Source: an uncultured Candidatus Saccharibacteria bacterium (GTDB taxonomy: Bacteria; Patescibacteriota; Saccharimonadia; Saccharimonadales; Saccharimonadaceae). Taken from it: a stretch of DNA of 64,000 bases. Each line of letters starts with the position of its first letter. Positions within the stretch are counted from its first letter, which is position 1. The notes below the pieces were generated by a model, which did not search any database, had not been told where the DNA came from, and was given only the letters and a program-made list of their open reading frames with translations. The position numbers and the translations under genes are program-made. This document shows, one piece after another, positions 34,773 to 43,644 of this stretch. The DNA lies in assembly GCA_938041555.1 (NCBI GenBank), contig CALIAC010000012.1, forward strand, positions 1 through 64,000, given 5' to 3'.

Positions 34773-35771
34773 TCATCCCACCGCACTCGTCATCACAATC
34801 TGGTTATCGACGAATTCGCTGAGGAGGCGCTGCTGGCGCTGCTGGTCGAGCTCGCCAAAGACATCGTCGAGCAGAATGAGTGGCGCTTGGCCTGTCTGCT
34901 GCTGGATGTAGGCTGCTTCGAGAAATTTAAGGGCAAGCACAATGGTGCGGATTTCACCCCGCGATGCAGTCTTGGCGGCCGGATTACCTCGAAACAGTAC
35001 CGTTATATCATGCCGGTGCGGGCCAACACTCGTCGCGCCGACCACTGTATCATACGCTGTTTTTTGCTCATACTCGGCGAGAAGCTGCTGCGCGGTCACG
35101 TTGCGCTCCTCTGAGTAGTGCAGCGCAACGCTATCCGCCGCGCCCGCAATACTTTGGTACATAGCACTGCTTTTTATATTAAGATAACGCAGCACCCGTT
35201 GACGCTTCGCAATGATCGACGCACCGTACTGACTCAAGATAAGATTCCACGAGAAAAGTGTCGCATCACTAAGAGCAGGGTCTTTGAGTAATTTATTACG
35301 TTGTTGCAGTGCTCGGTGGTAGCGGCTCAGCTCGTGGCTATAGTGTGCATCATATTGCTGGATGAGTGTATCAAGAAAATCACGTCGGCGCTGCGGCGCG
35401 CCAGTAATGATCCGCAGCGTATCTGGCTCGAAGAGGACGATCGGATATTTTTTGCCATAAGGGAGGCGACCATAGGTTGTACTATCAACGATAAAACGCT
35501 TGCGCTTATTTTCATGTCGACGATCGTACTGGACGCGATAATGTTGCTCATCCGTCGCAAGGTCAATCGTATAACTTTTTTGTTCATGTTGGCAGACTGA
35601 TTCATCACTACCGCGAAAGGACGTCCCACGCAGTGCAATATGAATTGCCTCGATGAGTGATGTCTTGCCAGAGCCATTTGGGCCAGAAATCAGCGTCGTG
35701 CCTGGCTCAAGGTCAAGCGTCTTGAGCGTATGGATTCGCACATGCTGCACTGCTAGCCGTGTTATCTTCAT
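34773..35771 (-). CDS. recF: DNA replication and repair protein RecF
   Basis: 332 residues, slightly shorter than the usual 360-370. SMC-like ATPase: MKITRLAVQHVRIH, Walker A GPNGSGKTSLIEAIH, the RecF segment IVLFEPDTLRIITGAPQRRRDFLD, signature region TSVGPHRHDITV...ASRGEIRTIVLALKF and Walker B LILLDDVFGELD. It loads or stabilises RecA at gaps. It begins two bases after the dnaN stop, the standard dnaA-dnaN-recF order. Confidence 0.97.
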   Translation of the reverse strand: MKITRLAVQHVRIHTLKTLDLEPGTTLISGPNGSGKTSLIEAIHIALRGTSFRGSDESVCQHEQKSYTIDLATDEQHYRVQYDRRHENKRKRFIVDSTTYGRLPYGKKYPIVLFEPDTLRIITGAPQRRRDFLDTLIQQYDAHYSHELSRYHRALQQRNKLLKDPALSDATLFSWNLILSQYGASIIAKRQRVLRYLNIKSSAMYQSIAGAADSVALHYSEERNVTAQQLLAEYEQKTAYDTVVGATSVGPHRHDITVLFRGNPAAKTASRGEIRTIVLALKFLEAAYIQQQTGQAPLILLDDVFGELDQQRQQRLLSEFVDNQIVMTSAVG

Positions 35772-35773
35772 CG

Positions 35774-36874
35774 CTAGCTCTTCAGTGGCATAATAATATG
35801 AATGTAGTTTGGCTCGGGCTGAGCGACTGTTAAGACGCAGGGCGAGAGCTTGCCACTAAAGCGGAAGGTGATCGTCTCGCCATCGAGAACGCCCAGTGCA
35901 TCACTAATGTACCGCGAATTGAGCGTAATCTGCCCATCGCTCGACACCTCAGCTTCCGCCTCGGAGGTATTTTCGCCCAGCTCGGACGCTACGGAGTGAA
36001 TCCGCAATTTCTGCGCCTCATGGTCGGCGGTGAGCGTCACACTACCGCCCGACTCCCGGGCAAAGAGCCCTGCCACCTTTACTACGCGCGAGAAATCGCC
36101 TACTGCTAGTGTCACATTCGTCTCGGACTGAACAGGGATGAGCTGCCGATAATTTGGGTAGGTGCCATCGATTAAGCGGCTGGTAATCTCCACTTCTTCT
36201 AACCGGAAGCGCACCTGCGTCTCATCAAAGAGCACCTCCACTTCTTCTGTACCGTCACTGAGCGAGCGTAGCGCTTCTTGTAAGCTGCTCGCTGGCACAA
36301 TGGCCGCAATCTGGCTCTGGCTTGCCATCAAACGCCGCTCGGCTAGGCGATAGCCATCCGTTGCCGCCATATAGAGCGCACCATCCACTGTGTGCCAGTA
36401 CACACCAGTCAGGACAGGCCGCGTCGTGTCATTACTACACGTCACCAAGGTCTGCGCTGCCGCTTGCTTGAAGTCCGCCGCAGCAATGCTATAGCGCACC
36501 GATTGCTCTTCATCGATCGTCGGCAGCTCCGGAAAGTCATCCGCGACCACGCCATTAATCGTCGAGGTATACCCGCCAGACGTCAGTGTCATGCGCGTGC
36601 CGTCGGTCTCCAGCTCGATCGGCCCCTTCGGCAAATTCGCCACAAATTCGCTCACGAGCTTGGCCGGCAGGGTAATCACCCCCGGCGTCTCTACCTTTGC
36701 ACCAATATAGTAGGTGGCGGCAATCTCTAGGTTGGTCGCAGCCAAGAGAAGGCGATTACCCTCAGTACGGAATAGTATATTATTTAAGATTGGCAGGCCA
36801 GCTCGGTTGCTCGCAACTCGCCCCACAACCCCGAGCGCTCGTGCAAGGTTTTCTTGTGTGACGGACAGTTTCAT
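35774..36874 (-). CDS. dnaN: DNA polymerase III beta subunit (sliding clamp)
   Basis: 366 residues, normal length. N-terminal MKLSVTQENLARALGVVGRV, the conserved LPILNNILF, IDGTYPNYRQLIP and the C-terminal PNYIHIIMPLKS are clamp signatures. The clamp is a dimeric ring that tethers polymerase to DNA. AAAGGA lies eight bases before the ATG. Downstream of dnaA across a DnaA-box-containing spacer. Confidence 0.98.
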   Translation of the reverse strand: MKLSVTQENLARALGVVGRVASNRAGLPILNNILFRTEGNRLLLAATNLEIAATYYIGAKVETPGVITLPAKLVSEFVANLPKGPIELETDGTRMTLTSGGYTSTINGVVADDFPELPTIDEEQSVRYSIAAADFKQAAAQTLVTCSNDTTRPVLTGVYWHTVDGALYMAATDGYRLAERRLMASQSQIAAIVPASSLQEALRSLSDGTEEVEVLFDETQVRFRLEEVEITSRLIDGTYPNYRQLIPVQSETNVTLAVGDFSRVVKVAGLFARESGGSVTLTADHEAQKLRIHSVASELGENTSEAEAEVSSDGQITLNSRYISDALGVLDGETITFRFSGKLSPCVLTVAQPEPNYIHIIMPLKS

Positions 36875-37156
36875 ATCGACAATCCTTTCTTTTTATCTGG
36901 TTGATATAGTAATAGGTGCTGTGGATACTGTGGAAACCATGACAGATAACAGAGGTAAATTCTGTTATCTACTTGTGCAAAACGCTGCGATCGCTGGCGT
37001 GGATAAGCCGGGGAGAAGTGGTGGTTATCCACCAGCCAATGAGGCTGGAGGGCGATGCGCTCTTGGTGCTGTGGATGATTGCCCCCGAACTGCCCGCTGG
37101 TTATACGGCTTACTATACACGGCTTTTCCACAGGTGCAGCGAAAAAAACACATGGC
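36875..37156. other. oriC: Candidate origin segment between dnaN and dnaA (DnaA-box cluster)
   Basis: 280 bases without a gene and at least five DnaA-box-like 9-mers relative to TTATCCACA: TGTGGATAC (36920-36928), CGTGGATAA (36998-37006), TTATCCACC (37025-37033), TGTGGATGA (37070-37078) and TTTTCCACA (37124-37132), each with one mismatch. TGTGGAAAC (36929-36937) has two. Gene context (dnaA-dnaN on one side, rpmH-rnpA on the other) supports an origin role. Confidence 0.65.
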
Positions 37157-38539
37157 TCAGGCATAGAGCTTGTCCCGGATGTCAGCGACTTGCTCACGGA
37201 TGAGGTAGTCAAGCTTGATGGATTTTTCGATCTTTTCGACTGAGTGGATGGCGGTAGTATGGTCTTTGCGGCCCAGCTCATTGGCAATTTGTGGGAAGCT
37301 CATGTGAAGCTCGCTGCGCAGTAAATACATGGCAATCTGCCGCGGTACAACGATATGCTTAGCCCGCTTGGCACCACAGATTTCTTTGCTGTCGATCTGG
37401 AAATGACGAGCGGTCTTGTCGATAATCTGCTTGGCGGTGAGATGCTGAGGGCGACTGCGCCGGACATTGCCAAGCAGACCTTCTGCTGTCATCACATCAG
37501 GGGCGACGCCGCGCATTTCAGCATAGGCAAGGAGCTGATTGAGCGCACCCTCAAGCTCGCGAATATTTGTCTTGACGTTCTTAGCAAGGTATTCCACGGT
37601 GTCGCGCTCAAGTGTCACGCCAGCGAAGCTCGCTTTGGTCTCGACGATCGCGCAGCGCGTCTCAAAGTCTGGCATCTGGATGTCGATTGCCATCCCCCAT
37701 TCAAAGCGACTGCGCAAGCGCTCCGTCAGGGTAGGGATACTGTGTGGTGGTTTGTCGCTACCGATGATAATTTGCTTGTTGGCTTGGTGAAGGGCATTGA
37801 AGGTGTGAAAGAACTCCTCTTGAGTTTTCTCGCGCCCGGCAATGAATTGCATATCGTCGACGATCAGTACATCGACATTGCGGTACCGGTCAGAAAAGCC
37901 TGCCTTTTTGAAGCGGATCGACTCGATAAATTCTTTGACAAACGTTTCCGAGCTCAGGTAGGCGACCTTTTTGCTTGGGTCGCGCGCGAGGATCTCGTTA
38001 CCCACCGCTTGGATGAGGTGTGTTTTACCGAGGCCGACACCACCGTAGATGAAGAGGGGATTATATTTGGTGCCAGGGCTATGTGCGACTGCTTGGCAGG
38101 CGGTGTAGGCGAGGTCGTTGCTCGAGCCGACGATGAAATTCTGGAAGGTATAGCGCGCGTTGAGACTGGTTGCTGGTGTCGCAGAACTAGAATGTGAAGG
38201 GGTGGTTGGCTTGCTGATGAGCGCTGCCGCTCGTTCCTCGACGCGGTCGGCTGGCTGGCCAGTGGTTTCGCGGCTAATCACAGTGCGTTTTTTGCCTTGT
38301 TTGTTTACCACGTAGGCGATGCGCGACACCTCCACACCACTGTGCTGCAGTGCTTCTTTGACAATGCTATCGTAGCGCACTTCAAACTGACGAATCGCAA
38401 AAATATTCGCCACGCCAATGGTAATCACTCCGTCTTTGTTGCTGAGCATCTCGGTATTGGCAAACCACGTCGAAAAAACACCGCTTGGTATCGACACTTC
38501 GATCTCACCCAAAACACTCTTCCACAGGCTGTGGTACAC
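37157..38539 (-). CDS. dnaA: Chromosomal replication initiator protein DnaA
   Basis: 460 residues from a GTG at 38539. Domain I (YHSLWKSVLGEIEVSIPSG), a linker, the AAA+ domain with Walker A GGVGLGKTHLIQA and Walker B VDVLIVDDMQFI, and domain IV with ELHMSFPQIANELGRKDHTTAIHS, the DnaA-box-binding motif. The open frame continues to 38671 but codes for nothing DnaA-like there. The GTG is the only in-frame start near domain I, 12 bases after AAGGAG, and TATACT (complement of 38582-38587) lies upstream of that. DnaA boxes on both sides imply autoregulation. Confidence 0.97.
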   Translation of the reverse strand: MYHSLWKSVLGEIEVSIPSGVFSTWFANTEMLSNKDGVITIGVANIFAIRQFEVRYDSIVKEALQHSGVEVSRIAYVVNKQGKKRTVISRETTGQPADRVEERAAALISKPTTPSHSSSATPATSLNARYTFQNFIVGSSNDLAYTACQAVAHSPGTKYNPLFIYGGVGLGKTHLIQAVGNEILARDPSKKVAYLSSETFVKEFIESIRFKKAGFSDRYRNVDVLIVDDMQFIAGREKTQEEFFHTFNALHQANKQIIIGSDKPPHSIPTLTERLRSRFEWGMAIDIQMPDFETRCAIVETKASFAGVTLERDTVEYLAKNVKTNIRELEGALNQLLAYAEMRGVAPDVMTAEGLLGNVRRSRPQHLTAKQIIDKTARHFQIDSKEICGAKRAKHIVVPRQIAMYLLRSELHMSFPQIANELGRKDHTTAIHSVEKIEKSIKLDYLIREQVADIRDKLYA

Positions 38540-38827
38540 TGGCTTTTGCTGCTCCTTGTTTGTTATACAATGACTCTTTTTAGTATAAGAAAAAACCGAC
38601 TTTTCCACAACCGTGAGAAATACAACAACGGGGTAAACCCGAAAAGAGCAACAGGGGTGAGGTTTTTCCACAAAAATGTATTACCTCTGTTAAAGTGTGG
38701 ATAACTCGCGAACAAATGTGGATAAACAATTTGGCTATGCTTATGGTGGAAGCTGATAGGGCCAAAAAATCCACCAAGTAGGCGAAAAGTTGAAAGATCG
38801 TGGGCAATCGCGTATAATAGCAATGAT
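38540..38827. other. oriC: Candidate origin segment between dnaA and rpmH (DnaA boxes, divergent promoters)
   Basis: Two perfect DnaA boxes as TGTGGATAA (38696-38704 and 38717-38725) and two one-mismatch TTTTCCACA boxes (38601-38609 and 38664-38672). The dnaA -10 box (complement of 38582-38587) and the rpmH promoter TTGAAA (38790-38795), 17 bases, TATAAT (38813-38818) bracket the cluster. Together with the dnaN-dnaA spacer this resembles the bipartite origin of Bacillus subtilis. Confidence 0.7.
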
Positions 38828-38968
38828 ATGCCAAAACGAACTCACCAACCACACACTCGTCATCGTGCTCGGACGCACGGGTTTCGGGCACGGATTGCTA
38901 CCAAGGCAGGCCGCAATGTGCTCAAGCGTCGCCGCGCCAAGGGCCGCGCTCGCCTCGCACTCTCGTAG
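38828..38968 (+). CDS. rpmH: 50S ribosomal protein L34
   Basis: 46 residues: a basic protein starting [20 protein letters not shown] and containing [20 protein letters not shown], the L34 signature. Part of the large subunit near the exit tunnel. TATAAT ends nine bases before the ATG, with a -35 TTGAAA at 17-base spacing. No Shine-Dalgarno sequence. Divergent from dnaA in the conserved origin arrangement. Confidence 0.97.
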   Translation: MPKRTHQPHTRHRARTHGFRARIATKAGRNVLKRRRAKGRARLALS

Positions 38969-38993
38969 TGTGACGATAGCAAAATGACGAAAA

Positions 38994-39019
38994 TAACCCA
39001 CTGCTTGGTGGGTTATTTT
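38994..39019 (+). terminator. Terminator between rpmH and rnpA
   Basis: Stem AACCCAC/GTGGGTT (38995-39001 and 39008-39014) followed by ATTTTAT. It lets rnpA be controlled by its own promoter. Confidence 0.75.
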
Positions 39020-39043
39020 ATCTCTGTTTGCGGGCAGATTTGC

Positions 39044-39049
39044 TATAAT
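39044..39049 (+). promoter_or_regulatory. -10 box giving a leaderless rnpA transcript
   Basis: TATAAT followed by six bases and the ATG at 39056. Confidence 0.6.
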
Positions 39050-39055
39050 ACAGCT

Positions 39056-39442
39056 ATGTTACAGCAACGATATCGGTTTCATGGCTATGGTGGACTGCGC
39101 TATTTGTATCGCCATGCGAGTGCTGAGCGTTCGCGCTTGCTAACCGTCAAATACGTGGCCAATCGCCGTCGGCGCATGCCACGCATTGCCGTGGTGGTGA
39201 GCAAAAAGGTGCACAAATCTGCGGTGGGGCGCAACCGCATTCGCCGCCGTGTCTACGAAATTCTGCGCCAACACGTACCGCACTTTACAGGGGTGTACGA
39301 TGTTGCACTGATCATTACCTCAAGTGAGGTGCTTACCGCGCCGCACGATGAGCTTGTGCTGGTGGTGAAAAATCTTCTTGTGCGAGCTGGTATTTGCCCT
39401 GGCGACGCAACGCCAAGTGATGAAAGAGATAAGGCAGAATAA
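39056..39442 (+). CDS. rnpA: Ribonuclease P protein component
   Basis: 128 residues. N-terminal MLQQRYRFHGYGGLRYLYRH, the strand RIAVVVSKKVHKSAVGRNRIRRRVYEILR carrying the RNR motif, and VALIITSSEV are typical. It binds RNase P RNA and helps to process tRNA 5' ends. The start at 39056 follows the -10 box; an upstream in-frame ATG (38984) lies within the rpmH terminator region. Its neighbours rpmH and yidC are the standard ones. Confidence 0.95.
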   Translation: MLQQRYRFHGYGGLRYLYRHASAERSRLLTVKYVANRRRRMPRIAVVVSKKVHKSAVGRNRIRRRVYEILRQHVPHFTGVYDVALIITSSEVLTAPHDELVLVVKNLLVRAGICPGDATPSDERDKAE

Positions 39443-39753
39443 AATCCTATATCCTCTCAGTCTTCTTTGCGCAACCTACTTTATAGTACTTTGAGTCAAA
39501 TCAATGCCAAATAGTTCTTTATAAACAGTGGTAAATATAACTCAAAATATTTATAAAAAATTCTTTTCTTGTCATTCTATACCAATGAAAGGCAAGCTAG
39601 GTGAGTGTTCTTTCCTAGAGCCATAAATACTCTCACATATAACATTAGCAGTGGTGTATCGCATATATCAACGATTGATTTCCAAAAATGCTTCGCCACA
39701 ATTCATCTTCCGTGGCCACCTATGATACAATAAATGCAGTAATCGGAGTCAAT
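39443..39753. other. Intergenic stretch before yidC
   Basis: A+T-rich, no gene seen. Near its end is the likely yidC -10 box TACAAT (39726-39731). Confidence 0.5.
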
Positions 39754-40674
39754 ATGTTTGAGACAATAATTTTACAGCCCATTTTTAACGCACTTTTGCT
39801 CATCTATAGTATCATCCCTGGTGGTGACTTTGGTGTGGCGGTGATTCTCTTCACGGTCATCATCCGCTTCTTGCTCTACCCACTACTTAAGCGGCAGCTT
39901 CACCAGAGCAAACAGATGCGCAAGATGCAGCCTGAGCTCGCCAAGATCAAGAAAGCGGCTAATGGCAACCGTCAAGTAGAAGCGATGCAGCAGATGGAGC
40001 TGTATAAAAAGTATGGTATCAAGCCATTCCGCTCGATTCTGTTACTCTTTATTCAGATTCCGATCTTTATCGGCCTCTACCAGGTGATCATGATCATCTC
40101 GCTCCACCGCGACCAAGTGGCGCGCTACATCTACGAGCCGCTCAAGAATATCGATGCTATCAAGACCATTATTAACCACCCCGATCAGTTCAACCACACC
40201 ATGCTCGGCTTTATCGACCTCACTAAGGTAGCGCTTGGTAAGGATGGCATTGTCTGGCCGCTCCTCGCTCTCGCAATCATCTCAGCTCTCACCCAATATG
40301 TAATGACCAAGCAGACTATGCCAACTGGCAAGAGCACCAAACGTTTCCGCGATATCATGAAGGAGACGGCCGCTGGCAAAGAGGCCGACCCCTCTGAAAT
40401 GAACGCCGCAATGATGCGTAATATGGCGAAGTTTATGCCAGTGATGATGTTTATGATCATGATGGGCCTGCCAGGGGCGTTGGCGCTCTACTACACGGTA
40501 TCTAACGTAGTAGCGGTAGCGCAGCAGTCGTATCTCCTCCGTAAAGATAAGCAAGAGCTTGAAGCAATTGCCGATGAAGTAGATATTACAATGCCTGCCA
40601 AGAAAAAATCGACGAAAAAGCGCGCCAAAGCGGCCACAGAAGCCAACATCACACGCATCAAAGCCAAAGAATAA
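39754..40674 (+). CDS. yidC: Membrane protein insertase YidC/Oxa1
   Basis: 306 residues. N-terminal hydrophobic segment (FNALLLIYSIIPGGDFGVAVILFTVIIRFLLYPLL split by a short turn), a charged cytoplasmic helical pair (RQLHQSKQMRKMQPELAKIKK), FIQIPIFIGLYQVI, LLALAIISALTQYVM and FMPVMMFMIMMGLPGALALYY are typical YidC helices. The basic C-terminal tail (KKKSTKKRAKAA) may bind ribosomes. The ATG at 39754 is preferred over 39688 because CGGAG lies just before it and the -10 box is inside the longer frame. Followed by jag after 17 bases. Confidence 0.96.
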   Translation: MFETIILQPIFNALLLIYSIIPGGDFGVAVILFTVIIRFLLYPLLKRQLHQSKQMRKMQPELAKIKKAANGNRQVEAMQQMELYKKYGIKPFRSILLLFIQIPIFIGLYQVIMIISLHRDQVARYIYEPLKNIDAIKTIINHPDQFNHTMLGFIDLTKVALGKDGIVWPLLALAIISALTQYVMTKQTMPTGKSTKRFRDIMKETAAGKEADPSEMNAAMMRNMAKFMPVMMFMIMMGLPGALALYYTVSNVVAVAQQSYLLRKDKQELEAIADEVDITMPAKKKSTKKRAKAATEANITRIKAKE

Positions 40675-40691
40675 CAGAGGAGGAGAACCCG

Positions 40692-41156
40692 ATGGATCGA
40701 TACCAATCAGTAACATTTGCCCGAGAATATCTCCAGAACATCATCTCATTTTTTGGCGAAAATATTGCGGTATCGGGTGATGACGATGGCGAGGTAATGA
40801 CACTTCGGGTAGAGTCGTCAGACATCAATAGTATCTTGATTGGCCGCGGGGCAGAGACGTTGCGGGCGCTGCAATATATTGTCTCGTCGGCACTGCGGGC
40901 GCAGCATGCAGCTATAGTGCGTGTGAGTGTTGATATTGCCGACTATAAAAAGCAGCACGAGGAAAAGATTGCCGACAAAGCGCGGGGCTGGATCGAGCGC
41001 GTGCGTGCAACTGGTGAGCCCTACACTGCCCACCTCAACCCAGCCGATCGACGCATCGTCCACCAAGTCGCTGCCGACGCAGCTGGCATCACGACTGTCT
41101 CCGAAGGCGAAGGCCGCGAGCGCCATGTGATTATTCAGTTGGAAGAGGCTGAGTAA
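40692..41156 (+). CDS. jag: RNA-binding protein Jag/KhpB (KH and R3H domains)
   Basis: 154 residues. The KH-like part (SILIGRGAETLRALQYIVSSAL) and the C-terminal R3H part (LNPADRRIVHQVAADAAGITTVSEGEGRERHV, here with the R-x-x-x-H spacing) are visible; the N-terminal Jag_N domain is missing, as is common. It is thought to act on RNA and affect cell elongation. AGAGGAGGA lies eight bases before the ATG. In an operon with yidC, the usual arrangement. Confidence 0.95.
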   Translation: MDRYQSVTFAREYLQNIISFFGENIAVSGDDDGEVMTLRVESSDINSILIGRGAETLRALQYIVSSALRAQHAAIVRVSVDIADYKKQHEEKIADKARGWIERVRATGEPYTAHLNPADRRIVHQVAADAAGITTVSEGEGRERHVIIQLEEAE

Positions 41157-41178
41157 AAGCTACGCTACGATATATCTT

Positions 41179-41211
41179 ATAACCGGTCAGTGATGGCCGG
41201 TTATGTTTGTA
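41179..41211 (+). terminator. Terminator of the yidC-jag operon
   Basis: Stem ATAACCGG/CCGGTTAT (41179-41186 and 41197-41204) followed by GTTTGT. Confidence 0.65.
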
Positions 41212-41417
41212 ATATATGATGCTACTACTTTATAATGATGTGCTCATTCTTGAGTCCACTCTACTGTTTTTAATAAAACGTGATACGAAGCAGAGGTAGG
41301 GTATTATTAATCATACCCTATCCAAACAAGGCAAGAGAAAACTGACTTACACTAAGGCAAATGAGACCTTATAATTCTAGCGTCATAACTACTCAAGACT
41401 AGCTATAAATAAATCGA

Positions 41418-42521
41418 TTATGATTGCCGCAACGCTCGCTCATACACCGCCAATGTTTCCTTGCCGCAGCGCTCCCATGAGTAGCGGGCAGCTTGGGCTT
41501 TGCCTTTGACGATGAGCTCGCGACGGCGGGCGGGCTGGCTGAGGACGCGATCGATTGCGCTCGCGATAGCATCGACGTCGAGTGGGTCGAAGTACTCGGC
41601 AGCATCGCCCAAAATCTCGGGCATGCACGAGGTATTGCTCGATATAACAGGTGTCGTGCCATACGCCATCGTCTCTAGTGGCGGCAGGCCAAACCCCTCC
41701 ATCAGTGATGGAAAGACGTATGCCTCGGCTTTGTTAAGCAGCCAATCGCGCTGCCCGTCGGGGATAAACCCAGTGAAGTGGATATTGCGATAGCCTTGCT
41801 GCTGGTAGTAGGCTTGGTTGCGCTTGGTGTCTTCATTCATCCGCCCTACAAACACCAGGCCAAGGTCTGGCCAGCGGCTCAGCAGCTGCTGGTGTGCGGC
41901 CACGAGGCGGCGCAGATTTTTATAATCAGGCTGCTGCCCAACGTAGATAATAAACCGCTTGAAGGGAAGGTCGATATATGGCGTGAGCTGCCCAGGGTGC
42001 ACCTCGCCCGCCTCGTAGATGACCGAGATTTTGCTATCGGGGATCTTAGTAAAGCTCTGATATTCTTGCTTGGTTGTCTGAGAAATAGTGATGATATGCT
42101 CGCTGGTGTGGGCAATCCGCCGAAACACCCAGCGCCCCACCAATTGCTTAAGATGAAACACGAGCCAATTTTTGTCGGAATTATACGTCTTAAGGAGGGT
42201 CATATCGTGCACCGTTGTGACATGCTTACCTCTGTAAAAGACCGGCTGCTGCGGCATGCAAAAGTGTACTAAGTCGGGCCCTAGCTCATCTAGGTAGCAC
42301 CGGAAGCCTAGCTGCTCTGCCAGCGAATAATTAGCAAAGTCGACCGTGCGGATAGTGAAGTTAGGGTTGTGCGGCTGCCAGTAGTCGCGGTCCTTAGTAG
42401 GAACGAGGACGCTATAGCGGTTGGTCGTATCAAGCCGCTCCAGCTGCTCAAGCAACTTCACGACATATGTGCCCGTGCCAGAATTGATCACGCGGGCGTC
42501 GATTGCAATATGAAAACTCAT
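41418..42521 (-). CDS. GT4-family glycosyltransferase
   Basis: 367 residues, GT-B fold family 1. N-terminal HIAIDARVINSGTGTYV, then TVHDMTLL, HIITISQTTKQEYQ and the C-terminal donor-site motif FPSLMEGFGLPPLETMAYGTTPV with the E-x7-E pattern (EGFGLPPLE) and SCMPEILGDAAEYFDP. It transfers a sugar from a nucleotide donor during surface polysaccharide assembly; the sugar cannot be named. TATACT (complement of 42529-42534) ends seven bases before the ATG, so a leaderless transcript is likely. Confidence 0.93.
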   Translation of the reverse strand: MSFHIAIDARVINSGTGTYVVKLLEQLERLDTTNRYSVLVPTKDRDYWQPHNPNFTIRTVDFANYSLAEQLGFRCYLDELGPDLVHFCMPQQPVFYRGKHVTTVHDMTLLKTYNSDKNWLVFHLKQLVGRWVFRRIAHTSEHIITISQTTKQEYQSFTKIPDSKISVIYEAGEVHPGQLTPYIDLPFKRFIIYVGQQPDYKNLRRLVAAHQQLLSRWPDLGLVFVGRMNEDTKRNQAYYQQQGYRNIHFTGFIPDGQRDWLLNKAEAYVFPSLMEGFGLPPLETMAYGTTPVISSNTSCMPEILGDAAEYFDPLDVDAIASAIDRVLSQPARRRELIVKGKAQAARYSWERCGKETLAVYERALRQS

Positions 42522-42636
42522 ACCCTCTAGTATACAGCTCCTGCACCAAAAGCGCCAGATGAGCGAGGGTATGTCAAGGCGGATAATAATAACCCAACTC
42601 TGTATAAAAGTGTTATAATACCCATATTATCGTAAT

Positions 42637-43158
42637 ATGACGGAACTACAGCAACACATAGCAGCTCAGACAAGCGTGGCGCAAATCGAGCACGTTCTCC
42701 GCCAAGCCGGTTACCACATTACTGGGGTAGATAGCCAGCGGCCATGGGGTGGGTTTGTCTGTATTGACCCGGCGCAGGCAGGGCAGTTTGCGGCCGATTT
42801 CTTTGCGGCATCGGAAGTAATAGCTAAGGACAATGCTCATGCGCCGCTCAGTCCTAAGATTCTTTTTGTCCGGCCAGGGGCGCGCCTGAGCTGGCAATAT
42901 CATCATCGGCGGGCGGAGCTGTGGCGTTTTCTGACCGCTGGTGCGTACTATTGCAACATGAGCGACGAGCTACCAGCCCAGCCAACGCCAGCTCAGGCAG
43001 GCGATATCGTAAGGCTGGCGGCAGGGGAGCGTCACCGTGCTTGTGGTGACGCTCAGCACCCAACGATCATTGCTGAGCTCTGGCAGCACACCAACCCAGC
43101 GCACCCATCAACAGAGGATGATATTGTACGGGTGGCGGATGATTATCAGCGTCAATAA
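42637..43158 (+). CDS. Type II mannose-6-phosphate isomerase-like cupin protein
   Basis: 173 residues. RPWGGFVCID followed by KILFVRPGARLSWQYHHRRAELWRF matches the C-terminal cupin of mannose-1-phosphate guanylyltransferase/phosphomannose isomerase proteins (PWG.Y, PG..LS.Q.H..RAE.W), with His residues for a metal. AGDIVRLAAGERHRA is the second cupin box. The nucleotidyltransferase part is absent. It could make mannose-6-phosphate for GDP-mannose in glycan synthesis. TATTAT (42625-42630) ends six bases before the ATG; TATAAT lies further up (42614-42619). Confidence 0.75.
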   Translation: MTELQQHIAAQTSVAQIEHVLRQAGYHITGVDSQRPWGGFVCIDPAQAGQFAADFFAASEVIAKDNAHAPLSPKILFVRPGARLSWQYHHRRAELWRFLTAGAYYCNMSDELPAQPTPAQAGDIVRLAAGERHRACGDAQHPTIIAELWQHTNPAHPSTEDDIVRVADDYQRQ

Positions 43159-43227
43159 TAGGTATAGGTGTACAGTGAGTTTGTGAATGTACTGTTTAAA
43201 AACCGTATTATTCGCGAAACATTATCT

Positions 43228-43644
43228 CTATGTTGTTCGAAAAACAACACGATCATATAAATAATAATTCCACACCAACGATGCACTGGTGGCAATGATT
43301 TTTGCAAGCAGCAACACAAGCGGCTCGGCATGAATAACAGAGGCCAGGATGGGTGAGATGCAGAAGATAACCGCGTTTTGTAGCCCCCACAAGCCCGCCA
43401 GGGTGACGACGACAAACAAGATCAGCTGCCGGCGGACATCACCCTGAGCGCGAAAAGTGTACGACTTATTAGCAAAAAAACTGAAGATAAAGGCCGTGCC
43501 TGTCGATACTGTATTGGCCGCGAGCTTTGGCACGCCAAGCGCGGTGAGCCCAAATAGCAAGCCAATATCGATCGCTGTATTAACCCCACCAACGAGCGCA
43601 AACCGCAGCAACTTACTGCTGTTATTCGCGATGGCGAGCCTCAC
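43228..43644 (-). CDS. GtrA-family membrane protein
   Basis: 138 residues with four hydrophobic helices (LRFALVGGVNTAIDIGLLFGL, LAANTVSTGTAFIFSFFANK, LILFVVVTLAGLWGLQNAV, ATSASLVWNYYLYDRVVF); the FALVGGVNTAID and YTF segments are GtrA signatures. GtrA proteins help flip or transfer lipid-linked sugars. The GTG at 43644 is chosen because TGAGGA lies six bases upstream; it overlaps the end of the glycosyltransferase gene by 23 bases, so the two are coupled. Confidence 0.88.
   Translation of the reverse strand: MRLAIANNSSKLLRFALVGGVNTAIDIGLLFGLTALGVPKLAANTVSTGTAFIFSFFANKSYTFRAQGDVRRQLILFVVVTLAGLWGLQNAVIFCISPILASVIHAEPLVLLLAKIIATSASLVWNYYLYDRVVFRTT

Noticed and set aside
37355..38197. 280-codon plus-strand frame
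   Set aside because: Antisense to dnaA; shadow of a G+C-richer gene.
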